From the NCBI RefSeq assembly GCF_000526515.1, contig NZ_JAGF01000001.1:3534001-3598000 (forward strand): DNA of 64,000 nt, in the 5' to 3' direction. Origin of the DNA: Cellulomonas sp. KRMCY2. Lineage in GTDB: Bacteria; Actinomycetota; Actinomycetes; Actinomycetales; Cellulomonadaceae. This document shows positions 49,196 to 56,831 of the stretch, one piece after another. A program made the position numbers and the translations under genes. Numbering within the stretch: the first letter of the stretch is position 1; each line of letters starts with the position of its first letter. The notes beneath the pieces were generated by a model that saw only the letters and a program-made list of their open reading frames with translations, ran no database searches and was not told the DNA's origin.

Positions 49196-49639
49196 TCAGG
49201 CGAGGCGGGCGGCGATGGCTTCGAGGGCCAGGCGGTAGGAGTCGGGGCCGAAGCCTGCGATGGTGCCGGTCGCGACGGGGCCGATCACGCTGTGCTGGCG
49301 GAACTGCTCGCGCGCGGCGGGGTTGGACAGGTGCACCTCGACGAGCAGCAGCCCCGACGTGGTGATCTGCGCGGCGGCGTCCCGCAGGGCGTAGGAGTAG
49401 TGCGTGAAGGCCGCCGGGTTGAGGACCACATGCGTCCTGGCGTCGACGGCCTCATGGATCCAGCCGACCAGCTCGGACTCGTCGTCGGTCTGCCGTACCT
49501 CGACCTCCAGGCCGAGGAGCGCGCCCCATCGTTCGTTGGCCGCACGCAGGTCGGCGAGGGTCGCCGACCCGTAGATCTCCGGCTCGCGGACGCCGAGACG
49601 GCCGAGGTTGGGTCCGTTGAGCACCAGCACGCGGGTCAT
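49196..49639 (-). CDS. aroQ: 3-dehydroquinate dehydratase, type II
   Basis: This 147-residue flavodoxin-like dodecameric enzyme makes 3-dehydroshikimate. Motifs are LVLNGPNLGRLGVREPEIYG with the mobile loop and catalytic Tyr, VVLNPAAFTHYSYALRDA, and LVEVHLSNPAAREQFRQHS carrying the catalytic His. The start is ATG at 49639, six bases after a TAGCCT hexamer. It is separated from aroB by a plus-strand gene, so it is not in the aroCKB transcript. Confidence 0.95.
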   Translation of the reverse strand: MTRVLVLNGPNLGRLGVREPEIYGSATLADLRAANERWGALLGLEVEVRQTDDESELVGWIHEAVDARTHVVLNPAAFTHYSYALRDAAAQITTSGLLLVEVHLSNPAAREQFRQHSVIGPVATGTIAGFGPDSYRLALEAIAARLA

Positions 49640-49645
49640 GCCGCA

Positions 49646-49651
49646 AGGCTA
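49646..49651 (-). promoter_or_regulatory. Leaderless-type -10 for aroQ
   Basis: TAGCCT on the minus strand ends six bases before the aroQ ATG and there is no ribosome-binding site. No good -35 is seen. Confidence 0.4.
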
Positions 49652-49746
49652 GGGGATGCGGCGCGGCCGACGGCTCAGGTCGGGCGCCGATCCTGCCGAT
49701 GTCCGATGAGACGTGACCGGACGCCGCGGAGACCGAGGAGCCGACG

Positions 49747-50352
49747 ATGGAGCGCACGTTCGTGCCCGAGGGTGAGCCACCGGCAGGCGCGGCCGGTCAC
49801 CTGCTGAGCGATGACGGGCGCTGGTGGTGGGACGGCCTGCGGTGGCAGCCCACTGCGGCACCGCACCCCACCCCGGTGCCACGGCCGGACCTGGCGCCGC
49901 CCCCGACCATGGCACCGCCGGACGCGCACTGGGCGCCGAGGACGCCACCGACCGTTGCCTGGGCGCAGAGCCGGCGAACCGGCCCGACGGGCCGGACCGT
50001 CGCGTTGGTCGTCGGGTCGATCCTCGGGGCCGCGCTCCTCGGCCTCGGCGCCATGGCCGCGCTCGGGATGCGGACGGTCGAGGTCCAGCAGGAGCGGGTC
50101 GATGACGCGGTGCTGCGGGCCACCCTGCTCAGCGCCATGCTCGCCCAAGAGACGTACCGGGTGGACGCCTTCTCCTACACGACGGACCTCGCGGAGCTGA
50201 CGTCCTCGGGACTCACGCTCGGGCCAGGCACCGAGGTGACCATCGTCAGCGCATCGGCCGACGCGTTCTGCCTGGCCGTCGGCCAGCACGGCGTCGAGCC
50301 GACCATGTGGGCGACTCAGGAGGCGCGCGACCTCGAGGTCCCCTGCTCCTGA
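49747..50352 (+). CDS. Membrane protein with pilin-like outer domain, unknown
   Basis: This 201-residue protein is not recognised as a whole. Residues 1-80 are cytoplasmic-type, with a Trp-rich SDDGRWWWDGLRWQP (21-35) reminiscent of DUF2510/SHOCT-associated motifs, then a Pro-rich stretch. A membrane helix spans 84-106. The outer part (107-201) resembles a type IV pilin head: a helix (AVLRATLLSAMLAQETY), then YTTDLAELTSSGL, GTEVTIVSA and AFCLAV, with Cys175 and Cys200 able to form a C-terminal disulfide. It has no prepilin leader. GAGGAG precedes the ATG. It stands alone on the plus strand within the aro genes. Confidence 0.6.
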   Translation: MERTFVPEGEPPAGAAGHLLSDDGRWWWDGLRWQPTAAPHPTPVPRPDLAPPPTMAPPDAHWAPRTPPTVAWAQSRRTGPTGRTVALVVGSILGAALLGLGAMAALGMRTVEVQQERVDDAVLRATLLSAMLAQETYRVDAFSYTTDLAELTSSGLTLGPGTEVTIVSASADAFCLAVGQHGVEPTMWATQEARDLEVPCS

Positions 50353-50353
50353 G

Positions 50354-50389
50354 ACACCGGACCCGACACAGGACCCGACACCGGACCTG
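50354..50389. repeat. Three 12-base tandem repeats in a convergent gap
   Basis: ACACCGGACCCG, ACACAGGACCCG and ACACCGGACCTG follow each other without gaps between the end of the pilin-like gene and the end of aroB. No hairpin or function is evident. Confidence 0.7.
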
Positions 50390-50403
50390 ACCCTGCCGCC
50401 GGC

Positions 50404-51537
50404 TCAGAGGTGCACGGGGGCGCCCGACGGCGCGTCCCGGCTGACCTCTGCGTAGGCGGCGGCGAGCAAGGCCGGATCGGGGCCCTCGAGGCGGGTCGGA
50501 CGGCCGATGCCCTCGAGGACGACGAAGCGCAGCAGGTCACCCCGGGACTTCTTGTCCCGCCGCATCGCCGCGAGCAGCTTGTCCCAGCGGTCGCCCCGGT
50601 AGCTCACCGGGAGGCCGACAGCGGTCAGCACCGCGCGGTGCCGGTCCACGACCTCGTCGTCCAGGCGTCCGGCGAGGCGGGCCAGCTCCGCGGCGAAGAC
50701 CATGCCGACCGACACCGCAGCCCCGTGCCGCCACGAGAAACGCTCGACGTGCTCGATCGCGTGGCCGAACGTGTGGCCGTAGTTGAGGATCTCGCGCAGG
50801 TCCGCCTCGCGCAGGTCCTGGCCGACGACGCGCGCCTTGATCGCGATCGAGCGCTCGATGAGCTCACGCAGGGCGCCACGTGCCGCGCCGGTGAGGGCCG
50901 GCGCGGTCAGTCCGCGCGGGTCGGCCTCGACGATCTCCAGGATCCGCTCGTCGGCGATGAACCCTGCCTTGATGACCTCGCCGAGGCCGGCGACGCGATC
51001 GTGCACCGGCAGCGAGTCGAGGGTCTCCAGGTCGCACAGCACGCCGGCGGGCGGGTGGAACGCGCCGACGAGGTTCTTGCCCTCCGCGGTGTTGATGCCG
51101 GTCTTGCCGCCCACGGCGGCGTCCACCATGGCCAGCAGGGTCGTCGGGACCTGGATGACCTTCATCCCGCGCAGCCAGGTCGCGGCGACGAAGCCCGCCA
51201 GGTCCGTCGTCGCTCCCCCACCGAGCCCGACGACGGCGTCGCTCCGGGTGAAGTCGGCCTGGCCGAGCACCTGCCACAGGAAGGCCGCGACCTGCACGGA
51301 CTTGGCCTCCTCGGCCTCGGGCACCTCGGCGAGGAAGGCCTGGTAGCCGTGCGCGACGAGGTCCTCCCGCACGGCCTCGGCCGATGCCGTGAGCGCTCCC
51401 GGGTGCACGACCAGGACGCGACGCACGCCGGTCCCGAGCAGCGTGCCGAGCTCGCCGAGCAGGTGGTGGCCGACGACGACGTCGTAGGGGTTCTCGCCCT
51501 CGACGCGGATCGTCGTCGGGCCCGGGTTCTCACTCAC
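50404..51537 (-). CDS. aroB: 3-dehydroquinate synthase
   Basis: This 377-residue NAD- and metal-dependent enzyme cyclises DAHP to dehydroquinate. Motifs are VVGLGGGATTDLAGFVAATW, VPTTLLAMVDAAVGGKTGIN, and the metal-binding Glu/His segments GLGEVIKAGFI and LNYGHTFGHAIEH. The GTG at 51537 overlaps the aroK 3' end by eight bases. It is the last gene of the aroC-aroK-aroB operon and converges on the pilin-like gene. Confidence 0.96.
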   Translation of the reverse strand: MSENPGPTTIRVEGENPYDVVVGHHLLGELGTLLGTGVRRVLVVHPGALTASAEAVREDLVAHGYQAFLAEVPEAEEAKSVQVAAFLWQVLGQADFTRSDAVVGLGGGATTDLAGFVAATWLRGMKVIQVPTTLLAMVDAAVGGKTGINTAEGKNLVGAFHPPAGVLCDLETLDSLPVHDRVAGLGEVIKAGFIADERILEIVEADPRGLTAPALTGAARGALRELIERSIAIKARVVGQDLREADLREILNYGHTFGHAIEHVERFSWRHGAAVSVGMVFAAELARLAGRLDDEVVDRHRAVLTAVGLPVSYRGDRWDKLLAAMRRDKKSRGDLLRFVVLEGIGRPTRLEGPDPALLAAAYAEVSRDAPSGAPVHL

Positions 51538-52123
51538 TGTCGGACTCCTCGTCGAGCATCTCCGTGGTGCCGAGACCGAGCGCCTCGGCGATCGTCGCTG
51601 CCACCGTGTGCGGCCGCATCGCGTTCGTGTCCACCCGCAGGGTCGAGACCCGGTCGTACACCGGACGTCGGGCCGCCATCAGGGCCTGCCACTGGGCGCG
51701 GGGGTTGCCGAGCAGCAGCGGTCGGGCGGTGTTGAAGCCGACCCGGGGTGCGGCGTGCGCGAGTGAGACGTCGAGGAAGACGACAGTGCCGCCGTCGGCC
51801 ACGTACCGGGCCAGCGTCGCCTCGGTGCCGGGATCGAGAACCGCTCCCCCGCCCAGCGCCAGGACGCCGTCGTGCTCGGCGAGGGCCGCAGCGACGGCGC
51901 CGCGCTCCAGGTCGCGGAAGTGCGGTTCGCCGTCCTCGACGAAGACGTCGCTGATCGACTTGCCCGCGATCTGCTCGACGTCGGCGTCGGTGTCGCGAGC
52001 GACGACCCCCAGTCGCTTTGCCAGGGCGCGCGCAACCGTGGACTTGCCCGACCCCGGTGGCCCGACCAGCACCACGACCGGACGGGTCGGACGCGCCGGT
52101 GGGGTCGGACGTGTCGGGCTCAC
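51530..52123 (-). CDS. aroK: Shikimate kinase
   Basis: This 197-residue P-loop kinase phosphorylates shikimate. Motifs are [19 protein letters not shown], the substrate-binding [18 protein letters not shown], and [10 protein letters not shown]. It has a short Pro/Thr/Arg-rich N-terminal extension and about ten extra acidic residues at the C-terminus ([12 protein letters not shown]). The GTG at 52123 overlaps the aroC stop as GTGA. Confidence 0.94.
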   Translation of the reverse strand: MSPTRPTPPARPTRPVVVLVGPPGSGKSTVARALAKRLGVVARDTDADVEQIAGKSISDVFVEDGEPHFRDLERGAVAAALAEHDGVLALGGGAVLDPGTEATLARYVADGGTVVFLDVSLAHAAPRVGFNTARPLLLGNPRAQWQALMAARRPVYDRVSTLRVDTNAMRPHTVAATIAEALGLGTTEMLDEESDSE

Positions 52124-53313
52124 CGCTGCAGCTCGGGGATGGCCGCCAGGTAGGCCTCGTGGTTGCGGGCGACCTCGGCCACGCTGTCTCCGCCGAACTT
52201 CTCGAGCACGGCCTCGGCGAGCACGAGCGCGACCATGGCCTCGGCGACGACGGCCGCCGGTGGGACCGCGCACACGTCGGAGCGCTGGTGGATCGCCTGG
52301 GCCGTCTCGCCGGTCGCGACGTCGACAGTGGCGAGCGCACGCGGCACCGTCGAGATCGGCTTCATCGCGGCGCGCACCTTGAGCACCTCACCGTTGGACA
52401 TGCCGCCCTCGACCCCGCCCGCGCGGTTGGTGCGCCGGCGGATCAGGCCGGTCGACGGGTCGCGGTCGATCTCGTCGTGGGCCTGCGACCCGCGGCGGGT
52501 CGCGGTACGGAAGCCGTCGCCGATCTCGGCGCCCTTGACCGCCTGGATCCCGAGCAGCGCAGCGGCGAGCCTTGCGTCGAGCCGCCGGTCCCAGTGCGTG
52601 TAGCTGCCGAGCCCGGTCGGGACGTCGTAGGCGAGCACCTCGACGACGCCGCCGAGGGTGTCGCCGGCCTTTTGGCAGTCGTCGATCTCGGCGATCATCG
52701 CGGCGGACGTCTCGGCGTGGAAGCAGCGCACCGGGTCGGCGTCCAGGGCGTCGACGTCCTCCGGCGTCGGCAGCACGGCGTCGTCCGGCACGCCCACCGG
52801 GCCGATCGCCACGACGTGCGAGACAAGCCGGAGCCCGACCGCCTGCTCCAGGAACTTCGCCGCGACCAGGCCGAGGGCGACCCTCGTCGCCGTCTCGCGG
52901 GCCGATGCGCGCTCGAGCACCGGGCGTGCGTCGTCGAAGCCGAACTTGCGCATGCCGACCAGGTCGGCGTGGCCGGGCCGGGGCCGGGTCAGCGGGGCGT
53001 TGCGGGCCCGCTCGAGCAGGGCCGGGTCCTCCACCGGGTCCGCTGCCATGACGTCGACCCACTTGGGCCACTCGCTGTTCGCGATCTCGATGGCCAGCGG
53101 ACCACCCTGGGTGACGCCGTGGCGCAGGCCGGCGAGGATGCGCACCTCGTCCTGCTCGAAGCTCATCCGTGCGCCCCGGCCGTAACCGAGACGACGGCGC
53201 GCGAGTGCCGCGGCCACGTCCGCAGTGGCCACCTCGACCCCGGCGGGCAGACCCTCGATGATCCCCACGAGTGCAGGGCCGTGCGACTCCCCGGACGTCA
53301 ACCAGCGCAGCAT
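52120..53313 (-). CDS. aroC: Chorismate synthase
   Basis: This 397-residue FMN-dependent enzyme makes chorismate. The three family signatures are present: [19 protein letters not shown] at the start, the [20 protein letters not shown] region (in part; [14 protein letters not shown]), and the C-terminal [11 protein letters not shown] with [10 protein letters not shown]. The ATG at 53313 has a GGAAGGA upstream. It heads the aroCKB operon and is shielded from the pil operon by a strong hairpin. Confidence 0.96.
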   Translation of the reverse strand: MLRWLTSGESHGPALVGIIEGLPAGVEVATADVAAALARRRLGYGRGARMSFEQDEVRILAGLRHGVTQGGPLAIEIANSEWPKWVDVMAADPVEDPALLERARNAPLTRPRPGHADLVGMRKFGFDDARPVLERASARETATRVALGLVAAKFLEQAVGLRLVSHVVAIGPVGVPDDAVLPTPEDVDALDADPVRCFHAETSAAMIAEIDDCQKAGDTLGGVVEVLAYDVPTGLGSYTHWDRRLDARLAAALLGIQAVKGAEIGDGFRTATRRGSQAHDEIDRDPSTGLIRRRTNRAGGVEGGMSNGEVLKVRAAMKPISTVPRALATVDVATGETAQAIHQRSDVCAVPPAAVVAEAMVALVLAEAVLEKFGGDSVAEVARNHEAYLAAIPELQR

Positions 53314-53339
53314 GGCGCAATCCTTCCACGCGGCCGGAC

Positions 53340-53382
53340 GCACCTCGGCCCGCGTCCGGGCTGCGGACGCGGGCCGAGGTGC
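53340..53382 (-). terminator. Terminator of the pil operon
   Basis: GCACCTCGGCCCGCGTCCG (53340-53358) and CGGACGCGGGCCGAGGTGC (53364-53382) form a perfect 19-base-pair stem with a five-base loop, 13 bases after the pilO stop on the minus strand. There is no U-run, which is usual for Actinobacteria. Confidence 0.8.
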
Positions 53383-53395
53383 TGACGGGTCGAGC

Positions 53396-54181
53396 TCAGC
53401 CGCCGCTCACCGTGAGCGGTGCGAACGGGTTGCCCTGACCGGACGGCACCGGCATCTCGGCGGGTGCGTCCTCGGGCTCCTCGGGGACGTCACTCGTGTC
53501 CGGCAGGACGATCACGGAAATCGTGAGCCGCAGCTCCAGGGCACCGTCGGCGACCGCCGGGCGACCGCTCTGCGCACCGGCTTCCTTCTGTGCGTTGGCC
53601 TGCACCGCGGAGACGAAGACGAGTCTAGGGTTGCCGGTCTGGAGGGTCTCCAGGAATGCCAGGCTCTCCTCGTAGCCGCCGATGGTCGTGACGGCGACCT
53701 CGACGACGAAGAAGCCGGTCGCTGTCGGTGCCGTCGGTACGGCGCTGTCACCCAGGGCTGCGTCACTGGCGCCGTCCGCGATCGAGTCCTCGGTCGCTCC
53801 GGTGGGCTCCGGCGCGGCCGGTGCGGCCGCGATGACTGCTGTCGGGCTGCTCGGCATGACCGAAGTGATCACCACGCCGGACGCCGAAGCCAGCGTGACG
53901 AGCTGCCGAGAGAGCTGAGCTGCCTCGACGCCGGTCGGGATCTGCGCGCGAAGCCCGGCCAGCTCGGTGCGGAAGTCCTCGATGTTCGCGAAGTCCCGCT
54001 CGAGCGCGGCGAGCTGGATCTCCAGCTGGTCGCTTCGCACCTGCTCGGCTGCCGTGCTCGCGCGCATCTCGCCGGCCGATTCCATGCGCGGAGAGATCGC
54101 GAAGAGCCAGGAGGCTGCGATCAGCACGATGGCGAGGAATGCGGTGCCAGCCACCCACGGAGCGGTCTTGGTGGTGCTCAT
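53396..54181 (-). CDS. pilO: Type IV pilus alignment protein PilO
   Basis: This 261-residue bitopic membrane protein has a membrane helix (residues ~8-30, [20 protein letters not shown]), a coiled-coil region (about 40-90, [20 protein letters not shown]) and an extracytoplasmic ferredoxin-like domain with [21 protein letters not shown]. It links the pilus motor to the outer parts as a PilN partner. An Ala/Pro/Thr-rich insert (~115-150) splits the outer domain. It shares one base with pilN and is the last gene of the operon. Confidence 0.85.
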   Translation of the reverse strand: MSTTKTAPWVAGTAFLAIVLIAASWLFAISPRMESAGEMRASTAAEQVRSDQLEIQLAALERDFANIEDFRTELAGLRAQIPTGVEAAQLSRQLVTLASASGVVITSVMPSSPTAVIAAAPAAPEPTGATEDSIADGASDAALGDSAVPTAPTATGFFVVEVAVTTIGGYEESLAFLETLQTGNPRLVFVSAVQANAQKEAGAQSGRPAVADGALELRLTISVIVLPDTSDVPEEPEDAPAEMPVPSGQGNPFAPLTVSGG

Positions 54182-54891
54182 CAGCTACCCTCCTTCGGGA
54201 CAAAGCGGAGCGCGTAGGCGTTGTCGTCGACCTGGACGGTGACCGCGATGCTGTACGAGATCACACCGTCGTCGTCCGTCAGCTCGGCCGTGGTGTACGT
54301 CGGATCCGCAAGGCCGGGAATCGCGTCGAGCGCATCCATCCACGTTGCGAGGTCCGGGAGGGTCGCGGCATTGCCCGTGAGGCTGACGGAGCCCACGCTC
54401 ACCGCATCGAGCGGACTGGTCGAGGTGATCGGCGCCTGCAGCGGGCCGGGCATCGCGGTCGAGAAGGTCGTGATGCGGACGGACTCCGGTGTCACGGCCT
54501 GCACCGAGCGCAGGTACTCGGTCCACAGGACCTCGGTCGCCATCGTGAGGTCACGAGCCGTCGCGACCGCGTCGATCTGGCTCTTGACCCGCGGCACCTC
54601 GGCGAACTCCTCCTGCTGGGCAGCGAGGTCCGCCACCTGTCGCTGCGTCGTGGCGAGCTCCTCGGCCGCCGCCTTCTCGGTGAATGCGGCGTAGACGAAG
54701 GCGACGGCGGCGATCAGCAGGACGATGAGCAGCGCGAGGCCGAGCCGGACCTTGACCCGGCCGAGCGACCGTCGGTTGCGGATCTCGGGCGGGAGCAGGT
54801 TGACCTGGGGGCGGAGTGCGGCGCCCAGTCCGGCGTAGTCGACGCGCCCGTCCGGGAAGGCCTCGGCGGCGCGCGTGCTCTTCGGGCTCAT
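54181..54891 (-). CDS. pilN: Type IV pilus assembly protein PilN
   Basis: This 236-residue bitopic protein carries the short cytoplasmic motif PQVNLLPPEIRNRR (28-41), which docks into PilM, then a membrane helix (about 50-70, LALLIVLLIAAVAFVYAAF), a coiled coil and an outer domain with VRITTFS and LPDLATWMDALDAIPGL. Its start overlaps the pilM stop by four bases and its stop runs into pilO. The pilMNO set forms the inner-membrane alignment complex. Confidence 0.88.
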   Translation of the reverse strand: MSPKSTRAAEAFPDGRVDYAGLGAALRPQVNLLPPEIRNRRSLGRVKVRLGLALLIVLLIAAVAFVYAAFTEKAAAEELATTQRQVADLAAQQEEFAEVPRVKSQIDAVATARDLTMATEVLWTEYLRSVQAVTPESVRITTFSTAMPGPLQAPITSTSPLDAVSVGSVSLTGNAATLPDLATWMDALDAIPGLADPTYTTAELTDDDGVISYSIAVTVQVDDNAYALRFVPKEGS

Positions 54892-55931
54892 GCCGCCACC
54901 GCCATGGCGAGTCCGAGCGGGACCGCCAAGGTCGACTCGATGCCGTGCAGAGGTTCCAGGTGCGCCGTCTTGGCGACCGTGATGCCGGTGAAGAGGTCCG
55001 CGAGCGAGACGGTCAGCCGGCTCGCGCTCGCGAGGTACTGCCCCAGGCCGTTGAGGTACGAGCCGCCGCCGGTCAGTATGACGACCTCCGCAGCTGCGCC
55101 GGGGTTGTTGCTCGCGTAGTAGACGATCGTGTTGCGGATCGACTCGACGAGGTTCTGGGTCACATGGTTGACGACCTCGGCCGCAGCCTGGAGATCGGCA
55201 CCCACCGCGTAGCCGACACCGACCTGACGCTTGATCGCCTCAGCCTCATGGACCGAGATGCGCAGCTCCGACGCGACGGCGTCGGTGATGTGCTGGCCAC
55301 CGGTGGGCAACGTCCGGACGAGCCGCGGCACCCCCCGGTGGGTCACGACGATGTTGGTGATCCGCGCGCCGATGTCCACGAGGGCGACGATGCGCGTCGA
55401 CAGCTCCCCGAGCATCTGGGCGCGGGCCAGTGCGAAGCCGTTGAGGTCGACCATCAGGGGTCGCAGGCCCGCGCTCTCGGCGGCGCTGACGTTCGACTGC
55501 ACGGTGTCGCGGGTCGCGGCGACCAGCAGACCCTGCACCGTCCGGCCCGTCTGGGCCTGGTGCTCGGAGGTCGGGTAGAAGTCCAGCAGGGCATCCTCGA
55601 CCGCTACCGGCAGGGTGTCCTGGACCTGGTACGGCAGTGAGGCGCGCAGCTGCGGCATGGGCATCCACGGCAGATCGAGGTTGCGCACGAGGACGCGCTG
55701 GTTCCCGACACCGAGCACGACGTCGCGGTGGCTGAACTTCGCCGTCGCCCACATCGAGCGCAGCGCCTGGACGACGCCCTCCGGCTCGGTCACCTCGCCG
55801 TCCTGGACCGCGCCGAGGGGCAAGGGCGCCTCGGCGTAGCGGAGCACTGTCGGGGCACCACGGCCCTGCTGGAGCTCGACGGCCCGGGCATGGGTCGTCC
55901 CGATGTCGAGCCCGATCACTGTTGTGGCCAC
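54888..55931 (-). CDS. pilM: Type IV pilus assembly ATPase-fold protein PilM
   Basis: This 347-residue actin-like cytoplasmic protein binds the PilN tail. It has the FtsA-type phosphate motif VIGLDIGTTHARAVEL at the start, IVALVDIGARITNIVV in the middle and VVILTGGGSYLNGLGQYL late. The GTG at 55931 has AAGGGGA upstream. It sits 93 bases after pilD. Confidence 0.92.
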   Translation of the reverse strand: MATTVIGLDIGTTHARAVELQQGRGAPTVLRYAEAPLPLGAVQDGEVTEPEGVVQALRSMWATAKFSHRDVVLGVGNQRVLVRNLDLPWMPMPQLRASLPYQVQDTLPVAVEDALLDFYPTSEHQAQTGRTVQGLLVAATRDTVQSNVSAAESAGLRPLMVDLNGFALARAQMLGELSTRIVALVDIGARITNIVVTHRGVPRLVRTLPTGGQHITDAVASELRISVHEAEAIKRQVGVGYAVGADLQAAAEVVNHVTQNLVESIRNTIVYYASNNPGAAAEVVILTGGGSYLNGLGQYLASASRLTVSLADLFTGITVAKTAHLEPLHGIESTLAVPLGLAMAVAA

Positions 55932-56024
55932 AGCCTTTTGTCCCCTTCGTCGCCCGGTGGCGATGCTGTCCGTTGTGCTATCGGGACTCAGTCGCTGCGG
56001 CTTGAGCCTCGTCGGGCACGGAGT

Positions 56025-56831
56025 TCACATCAGCAGATCCAGGTAGGCGGACCAGAGCGGCTCCCCCGCAGCAACTCCGAGGCCGGCTCCGAGCAGCATC
56101 CACGGCCCGAACGGGATCCCGGTGGTGCGCCCCGCCCGGCCGGTGGTCAGGAGACCGATCGCGTAGAACCCGCCCGCGACAAAGGCAGCGAAAGCACCGA
56201 CGGCGAACGTCCCCCACCCCAGCCAGGCCAGGCCCGCGCCGAGGACGCCCGCTAGCTTGACGTCCCCCAGGCCCATGCCACGCGGGTGGATGAACCATGC
56301 TCCACCGTAGAAGGCGAGGAGTGCGGCCCCACCGAGGACTGCGCGGAGCAGTGAGCCACCCCCAGGGGTCTGCCCCGATCCCCAGCTCGCGACGGCGAGG
56401 AGCGCGGCGAGCACCGGGTACGCCGGCAGGACGAGGGCGTCAGGCAGTCGGTGCACGTCAAGGTCGATGAGCGCGAGTGCGACGGCGAGGGCACCGAGGT
56501 ACAGGTACGCGGGCAGGGCCCAGGGCAAGGCGTCGTCGACCAGGAACCGTACGGCGACGAGGGCGAACAGGACGGCGGTGCCTGCCTCCACGAGCGGGTA
56601 GCGGGGGGAGATCGGTTCGGCACAATCACGGCATCTGCCACGTAGGAGCAGCCAGGAGAGCACCGGGATGTTGTCCCGGTGCCGGATCGTGTGCGCGCAC
56701 CGCGGGCAGGCGCTGGCGGGCGAGACCACGGACTCACCACGAGGAACGCGCCAGATCACGACGTTGAGGAACGAACCGACAGCAAGGCCGAGCACACCGA
56801 CCAGTAGGACACCGAGGAACGCGTCGGTCAC
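56025..56831 (-). CDS. pilD: Prepilin peptidase / N-methyltransferase
   Basis: This 268-residue polytopic membrane protease cleaves prepilin leaders and methylates the new N-terminus. The cytoplasmic loop holds the zinc cysteines Cys42, Cys45, Cys67 and Cys70 (CPRC and CRDC). The aspartyl protease residues lie in LIDLDVHRLPD (121-131) and GMGLGDVKLAG (185-195). Full length with both domains suggests both activities. The GTG at 56831 overlaps the upstream gene stop as GTGA. Confidence 0.94.
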   Translation of the reverse strand: MTDAFLGVLLVGVLGLAVGSFLNVVIWRVPRGESVVSPASACPRCAHTIRHRDNIPVLSWLLLRGRCRDCAEPISPRYPLVEAGTAVLFALVAVRFLVDDALPWALPAYLYLGALAVALALIDLDVHRLPDALVLPAYPVLAALLAVASWGSGQTPGGGSLLRAVLGGAALLAFYGGAWFIHPRGMGLGDVKLAGVLGAGLAWLGWGTFAVGAFAAFVAGGFYAIGLLTTGRAGRTTGIPFGPWMLLGAGLGVAAGEPLWSAYLDLLM

